64,000 nucleotides of DNA from Amphritea sp. (GTDB lineage: Bacteria > Pseudomonadota > Gammaproteobacteria > Pseudomonadales > Balneatricaceae), in the NCBI RefSeq assembly GCF_016744155.1, contig NZ_JADGEW010000009.1, forward strand, positions 1 through 64,000, in the 5' to 3' direction. How positions within the stretch are numbered: position 1 is the first letter of the stretch; each line of letters begins with the position of its first letter. This document shows positions 1-8,791 of this stretch, in pieces. The position numbers and the translations under genes were made by a program. The notes below the pieces were generated by a model. That model was not told where the DNA came from, searched no databases, and saw only the letters and a program-made list of their open reading frames with translations.

Positions 1-81
1 GCTCGTTGCTCGTTGCTCGTTGCTCGTTGCTCGTTGCTCGTTGCTCGTTGCTCGTTGCTCGTTGCTCGTTGCTCGTTGCTC
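1..81. repeat. GCTCGTT heptamer tandem repeat
   Basis: Eleven full copies of the heptamer GCTCGTT plus four bases run from the window edge, so the array may extend further to the left. There is no start codon or coding pattern. The copies are perfect, which suggests recent slippage expansion. Related motifs of the CGAGCAACGAGC type recur at 175-264 and 2533-2545. Confidence 0.95.
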
Positions 82-174
82 AGAATTATCAGCCCCTGCC
101 CAACCAACTCAACCACTTTCTTACAAAGCTATTCACTCTCTCGTTAACCTAACGCTAAATAAAGAAGGCTTATA

Positions 175-278
175 TCGAGCAACGAGCTAGGCACGTACTT
201 TGTAACGGTCGAGCTACGAACTACAGCTTTTTAAGTTTCTTTGTGACGTCGAACAACGAGCTACTACTTTTAAGTTTT
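175..278. repeat. Degenerate GAGC-type intergenic repeats upstream of the FimX-like gene
   Basis: Three related blocks occur at 175-189, 209-224 and 249-264 (for example TCGAGCAACGAGCTA and TCGAACAACGAGCTAC). The last two are each followed by a T-rich CTTTTTAAGTTT or CTTTTAAGTTT, giving a unit of about 40 bp. Bases 82-352 hold no gene that I can see. The blocks look like decayed relatives of the heptamer array at the window start. The promoter of the following gene must lie in this stretch, but I cannot name a convincing -35/-10 pair. Confidence 0.6.
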
Positions 279-352
279 TGACCGCTGACAGTTTCCTTCA
301 AAGCGGATACACTCGATAGATCAAACAAGTATCTTAACTGCAGAAGAATACG

Positions 353-2485
353 ATGAGTGGACAAGCAGAAACAGGCGCACCTGACGCCCTGTTAAAAAGG
401 ATTATTTCAGAAAAGCGGCAGCGTCTGCGCAAAAATGTACATATTCTGTTTCTCGGCCTGACCGCAGAGGAAGCGGATCCCATTATCACCTTGCTTCGCG
501 GTGCCAGACTTGCACCCCGGGGTCAGCAGGTACAGTCTGAAGAAGAATTTAACGAAGCGCTGAGTGAGCGCTCTTGGGATCTTATCCTCAGCCCTCAAGT
601 AGAGGGCAAGTTTACTGCAAAAGAGGCTAACCAGGTCCTTCAGCGGCTTAACAAAGACATTCCTATTATCCAGCTGGTCCCCAAGAACAGCAGTCAAAAG
701 CTGCTGCAGGGTCTGAAAGCCCGGATGGCAACAGTAATCTCTCTTGATGAGCAGGAACTGTTGCTAATTCAAATTCGACGACAACTTGAACACCTGGAAA
801 ACCGTCGTCAATTGCGGATTGCCGAAGCACAGCTAGCAGAAGCTGAGAAGCACTGCCAACAGCTTGCAGCACTGTCTGAGCTGCCCATTAGCTATCTATC
901 ATACGACTTTATCTCAGAATATATTAATCCAGCATTCTGCGAGCTCTTCGGATTAGAGGAAAACGCTATCAGCCAGGGAGAGCTGCTGGATAAATTTATT
1001 GCGATGAAGGATCGCGACCAACTTAAAATATCTCTGCAAGAAGCGCTTGAAAATGATCATCCAATCAAAGTGGACCTGACCGGCCGCCGGATAGATGGAA
1101 CAAACTTCCAAGCAGCTTTCAGTATCCAACACGCCCGCTATCTGCACCAAAATTGTCTTCAGGTAATCATCAGTCCTGATAGCCGCCAAAACGATAGAAG
1201 TTTTGAAAATTTCGACCCAGCCACCCGTCTATATGATCGGGATTACATGATCAACTCACTAGAGAAGGCGGTTCACAAAGCCATTCCCGGCGGAGCTGAT
1301 TGCAGCCTCCTGTATGTAAAGTTTGATAACTATAGTTCACTACAATCAGAGCTTGGGGCAACCGGTAGCGATATCGTGCTTGCCGATATTGCTGAACTAT
1401 TCCGCAACAAGATCAACAAAGCTCATATCTGTGCACGGTTAGAAGGAGGTGTATTTGCTGTACTCTTCCACGACCCTAGCCCAGATAAAGCGATGAAGCT
1501 GGCTGATTTGTTGTGCCAGGCCGTGTCTCAACTGAACATCAATGTCACTGGTACTACAGTGCAAACCAACTGTAGTATCGGTATCTGCACCATTAATGAT
1601 AATGCCCCCCATTTTATGGAGCTGCTCAACCGCGCCCGGATTGCCGCGGATGAAGTCGGTAGCAAAGGACAGAAAGGTAACGGTGCAAAGCTCTTCGAAC
1701 TAACTACCGATGAGGATGAGGGTATTGATAACTCAGCTATCAATACGATTTGTGAAGCGCTAGACAAAGATCAGTTCCGTATATTATTCCAGCCTATAGT
1801 TGGCCTGACTTCCTCAAATGCTCTGGGTAACTATGAAGTCTTCCTGCGACTCAATCAAAATGATAATGAAGAAGGTTTATCGCCTAACGTTTTCCTCACC
1901 ACTATGGATCATGCTGAAACCAGTATTCGGCTCGACAAGTGGGTAATAGAGCACGCCTTTATTCGTATTGCAGAAAAGCTCAAGGAACAGCAGCGCAGTC
2001 GGGTATTTATCAACCTGACAGCCCGCTTCTATCAAGATTCCGATGTTCTTAACTGGGTCGCAGATCAGCTCAAGGTATACCGCATCCCGGCTGATCTTAT
2101 CGTCTTTCAGGTAAGTGAATCAGACCTGAGTACAAGCAAGGCTCAGGCAGAGAATTTCCGTGCGGGTCTTAAGAAATTGGGCTGTAAGTTCTGCATCAAA
2201 CATTTTGGCGTATCCGCAAATCGCGAACTGCTTCGTAAAAAGCTTAAACCAGACCTGGTGAAGCTAGACGGCTCCTATATTCAGGACCTGAACCATTCAA
2301 CGGATACCGATAAAGCGTTTGCCGCCATGATTAAAGAGTTAAAGAAGTCGAGCATCACCACAATCGCTCCCTTGGTGGAAGATACCCGCCTAATGGGTCG
2401 GCTCTGGAAGTTGGGCGTAGACTATATTCAAGGCTACTACCTACAGCCCCCAGGAAAAGAGATGGATTATGACTTTTTTGATTAA
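353..2485 (+). CDS. fimX: FimX-like degenerate GGDEF/EAL protein
   Basis: Probable cyclic-di-GMP effector rather than an enzyme. Order: response-regulator-like domain (about 25-145), short coiled linker, PAS-like domain (about 165-275), GGDEF-type domain (about 285-450), EAL-type domain (about 455-705). The GGDEF site reads EGGVF, so cyclase activity is unlikely. The EAL site reads EVF, and the usual DDFG loop reads KHFG, so the metal ligands for phosphodiesterase activity are missing. Pseudomonas aeruginosa FimX has the same architecture and similar length (691 residues) with similarly degenerate motifs; it binds c-di-GMP through its EAL domain and controls type IV pilus assembly. A role in twitching is therefore inferred. 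The ATG at 353 follows an AGAAG-type ribosome site. The gene stands alone, with a terminator just after the stop. Symbol assigned by architecture only. Confidence 0.75.
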   Translation: MSGQAETGAPDALLKRIISEKRQRLRKNVHILFLGLTAEEADPIITLLRGARLAPRGQQVQSEEEFNEALSERSWDLILSPQVEGKFTAKEANQVLQRLNKDIPIIQLVPKNSSQKLLQGLKARMATVISLDEQELLLIQIRRQLEHLENRRQLRIAEAQLAEAEKHCQQLAALSELPISYLSYDFISEYINPAFCELFGLEENAISQGELLDKFIAMKDRDQLKISLQEALENDHPIKVDLTGRRIDGTNFQAAFSIQHARYLHQNCLQVIISPDSRQNDRSFENFDPATRLYDRDYMINSLEKAVHKAIPGGADCSLLYVKFDNYSSLQSELGATGSDIVLADIAELFRNKINKAHICARLEGGVFAVLFHDPSPDKAMKLADLLCQAVSQLNINVTGTTVQTNCSIGICTINDNAPHFMELLNRARIAADEVGSKGQKGNGAKLFELTTDEDEGIDNSAINTICEALDKDQFRILFQPIVGLTSSNALGNYEVFLRLNQNDNEEGLSPNVFLTTMDHAETSIRLDKWVIEHAFIRIAEKLKEQQRSRVFINLTARFYQDSDVLNWVADQLKVYRIPADLIVFQVSESDLSTSKAQAENFRAGLKKLGCKFCIKHFGVSANRELLRKKLKPDLVKLDGSYIQDLNHSTDTDKAFAAMIKELKKSSITTIAPLVEDTRLMGRLWKLGVDYIQGYYLQPPGKEMDYDFFD

Positions 2486-2490
2486 GAAAC

Positions 2491-2517
2491 AAAAAACCGC
2501 CTTCAGGCGGTTTTTTT
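2491..2517. terminator. Bidirectional intrinsic terminator
   Basis: CCGCC-TTCA-GGCGG stem with an A run on the left and a T run on the right. It can end both the plus-strand FimX-like gene and the minus-strand serB gene. Confidence 0.9.
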
Positions 2518-2574
2518 AAGCTCTTGATTTTTCTCGCAACGAGCAAGCGGCGCAGCCGCGTCTAGCCACGGTTT

Positions 2575-3789
2575 TTATAACGTGTCCCGATCCCGAAAAC
2601 CGATCAGATAGAGAATACCGTCCAAACCCAGGGTAGATATCGCTTGCTTGGCACTCTTGCGCACTAGAGGCTTAGCTCTGAAGGCAATACCCAGACCTGC
2701 AATAGACAGCATTGGCAGGTCGTTAGCTCCATCGCCAACAGCGATAGTCTGCTCTAACCGAATACCCTCTTTTTCAGCAATCTTGCGCAGCAGCTCGGCC
2801 TTACGCTTACCATCGACGACGGTACCGGTGACATTGCCGGTTACCTTACCATCAACAATCTCAAGCTCGTTCGCGTAAACGTAATCAAAGCCCATTTTTC
2901 TCTGCAGAAAATTAGCGAAGTAGTTAAACCCACCGGAGAGTATGGCTGTTTTAAAGCCCAGAGCATGAAGATTAGAGACCAGCTCTTCAACTCCCTCAGT
3001 AAGCGGTAAACGCTGAGCAACGCTTTCTAATACAGACTCATCAAGGCCTTTTAACAGCGCCATACGTCGCTTGAAGCTTTCAGTGAAGTCGATCTCACCG
3101 CGCATCGCTGATTCGGTAATCTCAATCACCTGATCACCCACACCCGCTTCCTTGGCAAGCTCATCAATCACTTCTGCTTCGATCAGGGTTGAATCCATAT
3201 CGAATACTACCAAGCGGCGATTACGACGATAGATATCATCTTTCTGGAAAGCGATATCCACATCCAGATCACTAGCGATGCGAAGAAACTCTTCGCGTAG
3301 CTGAGCGGTATCTGCAGGGGCTCCACGTACTGAAAATTCAACACAAGATTTAGTTTTCGTCTGAGGAGCCGAACCAACCGAAACCCGACCCGATAAGCGA
3401 CTAATATTATCGATATTCAGGCCATGATCTGCAGCGGTCTGAGCGACCTTGCCAATATGCTCTGCGGTCACTTTTCGGGCCAGCAAAGTAATGATATGAC
3501 GGGACTTTCCCTGCTCAGTTACCCAACTCTCATATTCTTCAGCGGGTACCGGTTCAAAGCGGATATGCATATCCATCTCGTGAGCTTTAAACAGGATATC
3601 CCGTAACAAACTGGATGCCTCTGCTGCCTCAGGCACACCGATCAGGATCCCTAAAGAAAGCGTATTATGGATAACCGACTGACCTATATCGAGAATATCG
3701 ATATCAAATTGGGCCAGAGTACTGGTTATTGAGGAGGAAACCCCCGGTTTATCCTGACCGGAGATGTTAAGCAAGATAATCTCTTTCAT
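2575..3789 (-). CDS. serB: Phosphoserine phosphatase SerB
   Basis: Last step of L-serine synthesis: hydrolysis of O-phosphoserine to serine, in the cytoplasm. The N-terminal half carries two ACT-type regulatory domains (about 1-180). The C-terminal HAD-family phosphatase begins with the FDMDST motif: D197 is the predicted phosphoaspartate nucleophile and D199 the acid/base. The later HAD motifs are also present: ILSGGFNYF and the GDGANDLPML metal-binding loop. The 404-residue length fits the long ACT-containing SerB of pseudomonads and marine gammaproteobacteria rather than the short enterobacterial enzyme. The ATG at 3789 is preceded by an extended -10 promoter (TGGTATAAT), so serB is probably expressed separately from the secretion locus ending 51 bp upstream. 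Confidence 0.97.
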   Translation of the reverse strand: MKEIILLNISGQDKPGVSSSITSTLAQFDIDILDIGQSVIHNTLSLGILIGVPEAAEASSLLRDILFKAHEMDMHIRFEPVPAEEYESWVTEQGKSRHIITLLARKVTAEHIGKVAQTAADHGLNIDNISRLSGRVSVGSAPQTKTKSCVEFSVRGAPADTAQLREEFLRIASDLDVDIAFQKDDIYRRNRRLVVFDMDSTLIEAEVIDELAKEAGVGDQVIEITESAMRGEIDFTESFKRRMALLKGLDESVLESVAQRLPLTEGVEELVSNLHALGFKTAILSGGFNYFANFLQRKMGFDYVYANELEIVDGKVTGNVTGTVVDGKRKAELLRKIAEKEGIRLEQTIAVGDGANDLPMLSIAGLGIAFRAKPLVRKSAKQAISTLGLDGILYLIGFRDRDTL

Positions 3790-3821
3790 GACCTATTCAC
3801 AATACGTACTGAAGATGGGCG

Positions 3822-3827
3822 ATTATA
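3822..3827 (-). promoter_or_regulatory. Extended -10 promoter element of serB
   Basis: On the minus strand the sequence reads TGGTATAAT, about 33 bases before the serB start codon. This is an extended -10 (TGnTATAAT). No good -35 is visible, as is common for extended -10 promoters. Confidence 0.5.
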
Positions 3828-3840
3828 CCACCGCGATAAT

Positions 3841-4662
3841 TTAATGCTGCTTAAGATCGAAACGTATGCTGCATTTCAGCCCCGCAGGAAGCAGATAATC
3901 AGGATTAGGAAGCGTCAGACGAACACCAAACGTTCCGCTGGCTGCATCTAATACACGATCAACAATAATGACTTTCGCCTGGTGCTGACTTTCCAAGGGT
4001 TCTTCGAGAGTGACTTCAGCAACATTACCTTTAGCAATTTCACCAAAATAACGAGCAGGCACTACCGCTTCTATATATAAAGGGTCCAGTTGAGCCACCT
4101 GAAGAATAGGCTCCTCTCCCACATACTCACCCGGATCAAGGAAGTTCTCAACTACAACCCCGGTGATAGGACTACGGATAGTTTTCTGCCCAAGGATCGC
4201 TTTAGTCTGAGCCATTTCATAACCATAAAGACGATTAGTTATAATAATCTCGTCTTTCTCCTGCTCAGAGATCAAGTTACGCTGGTACAGCTCAATATTC
4301 CGCTGAATTGTACGCTTGCCATAATCCGTCTGCGCCTGATTCAACTTCAGGGTTGCCTGCTCTACCGCTGAGCGAAGCTTTACCAGCACTTCACCTTTCT
4401 TGACCAGATCACCACGCTGGACCAGCACCTTATCGATTACCCCTACAACTGAACTAGCTATACTAGCGTCCACACTGGGAGTCAGCAGACAATCCGTTGC
4501 TGGCGCTCGCTCTGAATCCTGTGTATCCGATACTAAAGCATCATCGACATTGTGCCCCGACGAATTCAGAGGTTCAGTCAAAAGTTTTTCTGCTTCAGCG
4601 TCGGTAACAGCCATGGCACTGCCGGACACTAATACGGCTATCAGTGTAAAGTATCTGATCAT
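3841..4662 (-). CDS. Short HlyD/RND-type periplasmic adaptor
   Basis: A 273-residue membrane-fusion-type adaptor. A Sec signal peptide is visible (hydrophobic residues 4-17, cleavage likely after AMA near 18). After a linker come a biotinyl-lipoyl-like half domain (SVVGVIDKVLVQRGDLVKKG), a short helical hairpin, the second lipoyl half (IRSPITGVVVENFLDPGEYV) and a beta-barrel segment. The protein ends without the long C-terminal region of typical RND adaptors. Its start codon overlaps the stop of the SecA-like gene by one base (TAATG), indicating translational coupling. It is the last gene of the giant-protein locus and probably forms part of the periplasmic conduit to the TolC-like channel. 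The adaptor fold is clear; the partner assignment is inferred from position. Confidence 0.85.
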   Translation of the reverse strand: MIRYFTLIAVLVSGSAMAVTDAEAEKLLTEPLNSSGHNVDDALVSDTQDSERAPATDCLLTPSVDASIASSVVGVIDKVLVQRGDLVKKGEVLVKLRSAVEQATLKLNQAQTDYGKRTIQRNIELYQRNLISEQEKDEIIITNRLYGYEMAQTKAILGQKTIRSPITGVVVENFLDPGEYVGEEPILQVAQLDPLYIEAVVPARYFGEIAKGNVAEVTLEEPLESQHQAKVIIVDRVLDAASGTFGVRLTLPNPDYLLPAGLKCSIRFDLKQH

Positions 4663-6644
4663 TAATCTACTGTTCCTGCGAAGGCTAAAAGTTCTTTCTG
4701 CTTGTGATCATACTCAAGGGTTGATTGCCTGGCCAGATAGTTCTGTCGTTCGACAAACTGCTGCTCGGCTCGCAAAAGGCTCAAAGCCGCTTTCTGACCT
4801 GCAGCACTACTGATTCCTAGACTGCGACAGGTTGGTAAAAGACTTTTGCCCCGAAGGGATCTGATTGGCTGATCTTCCAGACTAAGTAACATTTCGAAAC
4901 TACCGGGGTCTCCCTGACGTGCACAACGACCAGCCAATTGTCTATCAACCCGGCTGGACTCATAATGCTCTGTCAGAATCACATGCAAGCCTCCCGACTC
5001 TTTAACGGAGGGCGATAACTTAATGTCAGTACCCCGGCCCGCCATATTGGTCGCTACCGTAATCCGTCCCGGCTGTCCTGCCTCAATAACAATATCAGCC
5101 TCCTCTTTATCTTCCTTCGCACTAAGAACCTTGTGAGCAAGCTTCGATTGTTTCAGATACTCACTAGCCACTTCCGACTCAGCAACAGATGCCGTGCCAA
5201 TCAGTATGGCTCGCCCTTCTTTAACCAGTTCTCTACAACGCTCTGCAACAGCTTCCCAGCGCGCGTCATTTTTATTAAAAACACGAGAAGCTACTTGGAT
5301 ACGTAGCTCTTTCTTATTAGGTTTTACTGGAGTTACTGCAAGTTGATAGACGCGCCAAAGTTCATCTCGGACCTCCCAGGCAGTCCCGGTCATACCTGAA
5401 ATATGGAGGTAACGGCGAAAGAAATTTTGATAGCTGATTCTAGCCAGGGTGATACGCTGCTCAGTTAATTCGCACTCTTCTTTTAATTCAACCATTTGGT
5501 GCAAGCCTTTTTCCCAGGAACGGCCTTCCATTACTCGACCAGACAACGGATCAATAAGCTCAACGGCATCCTCTCGCACCAAGTAATCTATATCTAATTG
5601 GTAAATAAATCGGGCCAGCAACGCTTTTTGTATAATCTCCTCTCGCCTGATAGAGCCTTTCCAAAGGGGCCCGAGCTCTCTACTCAACGTTTGAATATTC
5701 TCACGACCCGCTTCAGTAAAATCAACTTCACGCCGATCTTTGTTTACCAAAAAATCTGTCTCTTCCTGGAGCTGGAACGAGAGCTCCCAGCCCGTTTCAA
5801 TAAAGCTCTGCTCCTCTTCATTACCTTGTGTACCGGAAATAATTAGAGGCGTACGGGATTCATCAATCAATACTGAATCCGCTTCATCCACCAGCGCGAA
5901 ATGAAGCCCTCGCAGCTGTAATTGCGATTCGACATGGGTGCTATGTAGAGACGCCATTTGCATTCTGATTGGCTGCTTATGGACCAGTTTCATCTGATCT
6001 CGCAGGTAATCAAACACTAGCTCTTTACCGGTGATATAGACAATATCGCTTTGATAGGCAACACGCCTTCCAGGCAGATCTACCTCATGAAGAATAACCC
6101 CCAGAGATAGACCGAAATACCGATAAAGCGGCTCCATCTCTTCAGCATCCCGCTCAGTCAGATAGTCATTTACAGTGATTACATGAACAGGAAGCCCAGC
6201 CAAAGCTGCAGATATAACAGGTAATACCGCGGTTAGGGTTTTACCTTCTCCCGTTTTCATCTCTGCTATGCGGCCCTGGACCATGATCCAACCACCCGTT
6301 AACTGGCTATCAAAGTGACGCATACCCAATATCCGCCCTGACATCTCACGTATGATAGCGAACTGCTCTGCCAGCAAACGATCATCAAACCCTTCTTGAC
6401 GAATCAAATCACCTAGTTGCCTGGCGCGCTGTAACAACTCAGATTCAGCCCGCCCCTCTATTCCTTCACTCTGCGACTTAACAGTCGCCAGAAAACGCTT
6501 CTGACGCAGCTTCATGCGCCATGGATTCAACTCAAAGCGACCCATCACATTCCGCTGTAGCCTCTCTAACCAATCAAGATGAACCACAGGTCGTTCCGGC
6601 CTATGCCGATAATCCGCAGGGGCGTGATTGGCTGTCCTGATCAT
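4662..6644 (-). CDS. Truncated SecA-like ATPase (SecA paralogue)
   Basis: A 660-residue protein with the SecA DEAD-motor core. Walker A is GEGKT at 132-136 (K135). It also has the HVITVNDYLTERD segment, Walker B DEADSVLIDESRTPLIISG, the HISGMTGTA segment, and motif-VI-region sequences ATNMAGRGTDIKL and RQLAGRCARQGDPGSF. Housekeeping SecA is about 850-900 residues. This one stops soon after the position equivalent to the LLEYDDVMN helix (here TLEYDHKQKE), so most of the helical scaffold/wing region and the C-terminal zinc/SecB-binding tail are absent. It overlaps its neighbours by one base on both sides (TGATG upstream, TAATG downstream). In this ABC-transporter-free locus it is the obvious candidate motor for exporting the giant protein. 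The SecA family call is secure; the dedicated role is inference. Confidence 0.9.
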   Translation of the reverse strand: MIRTANHAPADYRHRPERPVVHLDWLERLQRNVMGRFELNPWRMKLRQKRFLATVKSQSEGIEGRAESELLQRARQLGDLIRQEGFDDRLLAEQFAIIREMSGRILGMRHFDSQLTGGWIMVQGRIAEMKTGEGKTLTAVLPVISAALAGLPVHVITVNDYLTERDAEEMEPLYRYFGLSLGVILHEVDLPGRRVAYQSDIVYITGKELVFDYLRDQMKLVHKQPIRMQMASLHSTHVESQLQLRGLHFALVDEADSVLIDESRTPLIISGTQGNEEEQSFIETGWELSFQLQEETDFLVNKDRREVDFTEAGRENIQTLSRELGPLWKGSIRREEIIQKALLARFIYQLDIDYLVREDAVELIDPLSGRVMEGRSWEKGLHQMVELKEECELTEQRITLARISYQNFFRRYLHISGMTGTAWEVRDELWRVYQLAVTPVKPNKKELRIQVASRVFNKNDARWEAVAERCRELVKEGRAILIGTASVAESEVASEYLKQSKLAHKVLSAKEDKEEADIVIEAGQPGRITVATNMAGRGTDIKLSPSVKESGGLHVILTEHYESSRVDRQLAGRCARQGDPGSFEMLLSLEDQPIRSLRGKSLLPTCRSLGISSAAGQKAALSLLRAEQQFVERQNYLARQSTLEYDHKQKELLAFAGTVD

Positions 6645-8791
6645 CAGAATTCCAACTCTCGTAAAAGCGTGCGACGAATCTGCCGGTAAATTCTAAAACC
6701 AATAGGTTCTGGAGTGTGTTCAAAACGAACATAAACCCGCTCACCAATCCGAGAGACAGGCAGATTATTTACTTGAACGTCAAACAGAAATATCGGATCA
6801 AAGGCTTCAGGTTTATCTTGAGACTTTGGATCAAGAGCAAACTGTCCCCCGCCATCAACGGAGAGTGCAGCGCTGGGTAGTTCCTTCTGCGCACTTGGAA
6901 TCTCTCCCACTGGGGTAGCTTCTATAGTGTCATCGATATTCTCAGATACCTTAACCGTCACTCTCTGCAAGTCGTTTCGCACAGCGGCTATATCATTCTG
7001 CCCAACGACTGCCCGGACCCGATAATCACCAGGCTGCAGCAAATAACCTATCAATGTTCCACGGGGTATATAACGACTCGTTGGATCGACCGGCATTGCG
7101 AGTTGAAATACCCCATCAGCAGGGCTTTTCATGACTAATTCTCGTTTTTCTTCAAGTGCTCGTTCAAGCTCAGCCCTAGCCTGGCGAATTTCCTCTTGAA
7201 TAATACCCGCTTCATTCTGGCGGGCATCAGCTACCGCCGTACGGTAATGAACCAGCAGTTCCTTGATCCGACCTGCGGTCTTATTCAGTTGAGACTCAAG
7301 CTCTTCATTGGTACTGACAAACAAAGTCTGTCCGGCCTGCACTTCAGTTCCAGAAGCAACCTTTAGCTCTTTTAGAAAACCATTACTACCCACCGTCAAC
7401 CGAGACGAATCCGGGGCCCAGAATACGCCATGCACCAAGGTCATACGTGGTACCGGCGCGACAAATAATAACAATCCGATCACTCCCAGCACCGCTATAG
7501 TAACCAGAGCGGCTCGCCCTCTTTTCTGTGCCATATTCCTATCCATAAAAAGATATTTGATTATGCTAAACAATGGCTTACCAAACATATTATAAAGCGA
7601 CAACATAGCCAGAAGAATACCAATAAAAAACAGTTCACTGGCTACAAAAAGCACGATGGTAATGGTGATAAATACTCGATATACAAAACTGGCTATCGAA
7701 TAAATAAACAACCAACGTGCCTCCCCTTGAGTATAAGCAGGGGATTCTTCATGTTCCTGCCCCAACAAATATTTCTTGCACAAGTACGCCACCTGACGAG
7801 TGCCTCTGGAGGCCAGGTTTGGAATCTCAAGAAAATCTGACAATACATAGTAGGCATCGAAACGCAGCAATGGATTACCATTGAATAGCAGCGTCGAAAC
7901 GCCAGCAATCAGCAGGGTATTAAACGCCAGACTGCGCACCAAACCAGGCTCGGCATACACCCAAACGGCCATTGCCACCGCGGCGATAAACGCTTCAACT
8001 ATAATTCCCGCACCTGCAACCATCATGCGTGGATACTTACTGCGAAATGCAGCCGATGAGGATGCATCTACATAGGGGATGGGCATAAAAATAAGGAACA
8101 TTACACCCATTTCATGAACTTCACCGCCCCAACGCTTCAGAGCATAGGCATGACCGAATTCGTGAATCAGCTTCACCACAGGATAAACAAGCCAGATCAG
8201 AAATAGATTTTCCGTTGCAAATACACGGTCTGCCAGGTTGTTGGTTAGCTCATCCCAATGATAACCGGCCTGCATCAAAGCCCATCCAATGCACCAGAGC
8301 CAGATAACCCCAGTAAAAGGATTAAAAAGCCAACGACTAAAACCCGCTGTACGATTAAGAAAGGGCTCAGGATCAATCAACGGAATCTTGACCGCCATTG
8401 GTGATTTAATCATCGCCAACATTTTATTGCGTTTATCCTTTGCCCGACGTCCAGCCGCTTCGGTTATATCGGGAATTACATCAGTCTGAATCAGATCTAC
8501 TCGATAGAGCTGCGACAACAGCTGAATCACTTCATCCTGCGAGGGCATATCATCGCCCAGCTGATCACCTGCACTGTGCCAGATTTTATCCAGATCCCGC
8601 TGGCCATCCATCAAACCAATCAACGCATAGGCCTGTGGTGTAAAACGGTGATATCGCCCACTGGCATCATCCTGAATCACATACCAGACATCACCTCGAT
8701 AAATATGGCGATTAATCTCAATATGAGAGCGCAGGCGGGGCTTTACTGCAGCAACCCGGTGCCAGAATGGGCTAAAAAGAGAGGTCGACAT
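6644..8791 (-). CDS. M50 site-2-type metalloprotease fused to an HlyD-like adaptor
   Basis: A 715-residue integral membrane protein. Residues about 20-105 look like a PqqD-type winged-helix peptide-binding domain. Several membrane helices follow. H210-EFG-H214 is the HExxH zinc site, and FNGNPLLRFDAYYVLSD carries the second M50 motif (N and D of NPxxxxD). After a last membrane helix (about 425-450) comes a lipoyl/HlyD-like periplasmic part with a coiled hairpin (about 490-565) and beta-barrel. Such M50-adaptor fusions are known in bacterial genomes, usually near export genes, without a settled function. The start overlaps the upstream stop by one base (TAATG). Within this operon it could cleave or guide the giant protein, or act only as an adaptor. 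The zinc motifs are intact, so proteolysis is plausible. Confidence 0.88.
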   Translation of the reverse strand: MSTSLFSPFWHRVAAVKPRLRSHIEINRHIYRGDVWYVIQDDASGRYHRFTPQAYALIGLMDGQRDLDKIWHSAGDQLGDDMPSQDEVIQLLSQLYRVDLIQTDVIPDITEAAGRRAKDKRNKMLAMIKSPMAVKIPLIDPEPFLNRTAGFSRWLFNPFTGVIWLWCIGWALMQAGYHWDELTNNLADRVFATENLFLIWLVYPVVKLIHEFGHAYALKRWGGEVHEMGVMFLIFMPIPYVDASSSAAFRSKYPRMMVAGAGIIVEAFIAAVAMAVWVYAEPGLVRSLAFNTLLIAGVSTLLFNGNPLLRFDAYYVLSDFLEIPNLASRGTRQVAYLCKKYLLGQEHEESPAYTQGEARWLFIYSIASFVYRVFITITIVLFVASELFFIGILLAMLSLYNMFGKPLFSIIKYLFMDRNMAQKRGRAALVTIAVLGVIGLLLFVAPVPRMTLVHGVFWAPDSSRLTVGSNGFLKELKVASGTEVQAGQTLFVSTNEELESQLNKTAGRIKELLVHYRTAVADARQNEAGIIQEEIRQARAELERALEEKRELVMKSPADGVFQLAMPVDPTSRYIPRGTLIGYLLQPGDYRVRAVVGQNDIAAVRNDLQRVTVKVSENIDDTIEATPVGEIPSAQKELPSAALSVDGGGQFALDPKSQDKPEAFDPIFLFDVQVNNLPVSRIGERVYVRFEHTPEPIGFRIYRQIRRTLLRELEF

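Noticed and set aside
353-2485. Active diguanylate cyclase or phosphodiesterase
   Set aside because: Both catalytic signatures are degenerate (EGGVF, EVF, KHFG).
4662-6644. Housekeeping secA
   Set aside because: Far too short at the C-terminus and placed inside a dedicated operon, not near typical secA neighbours.
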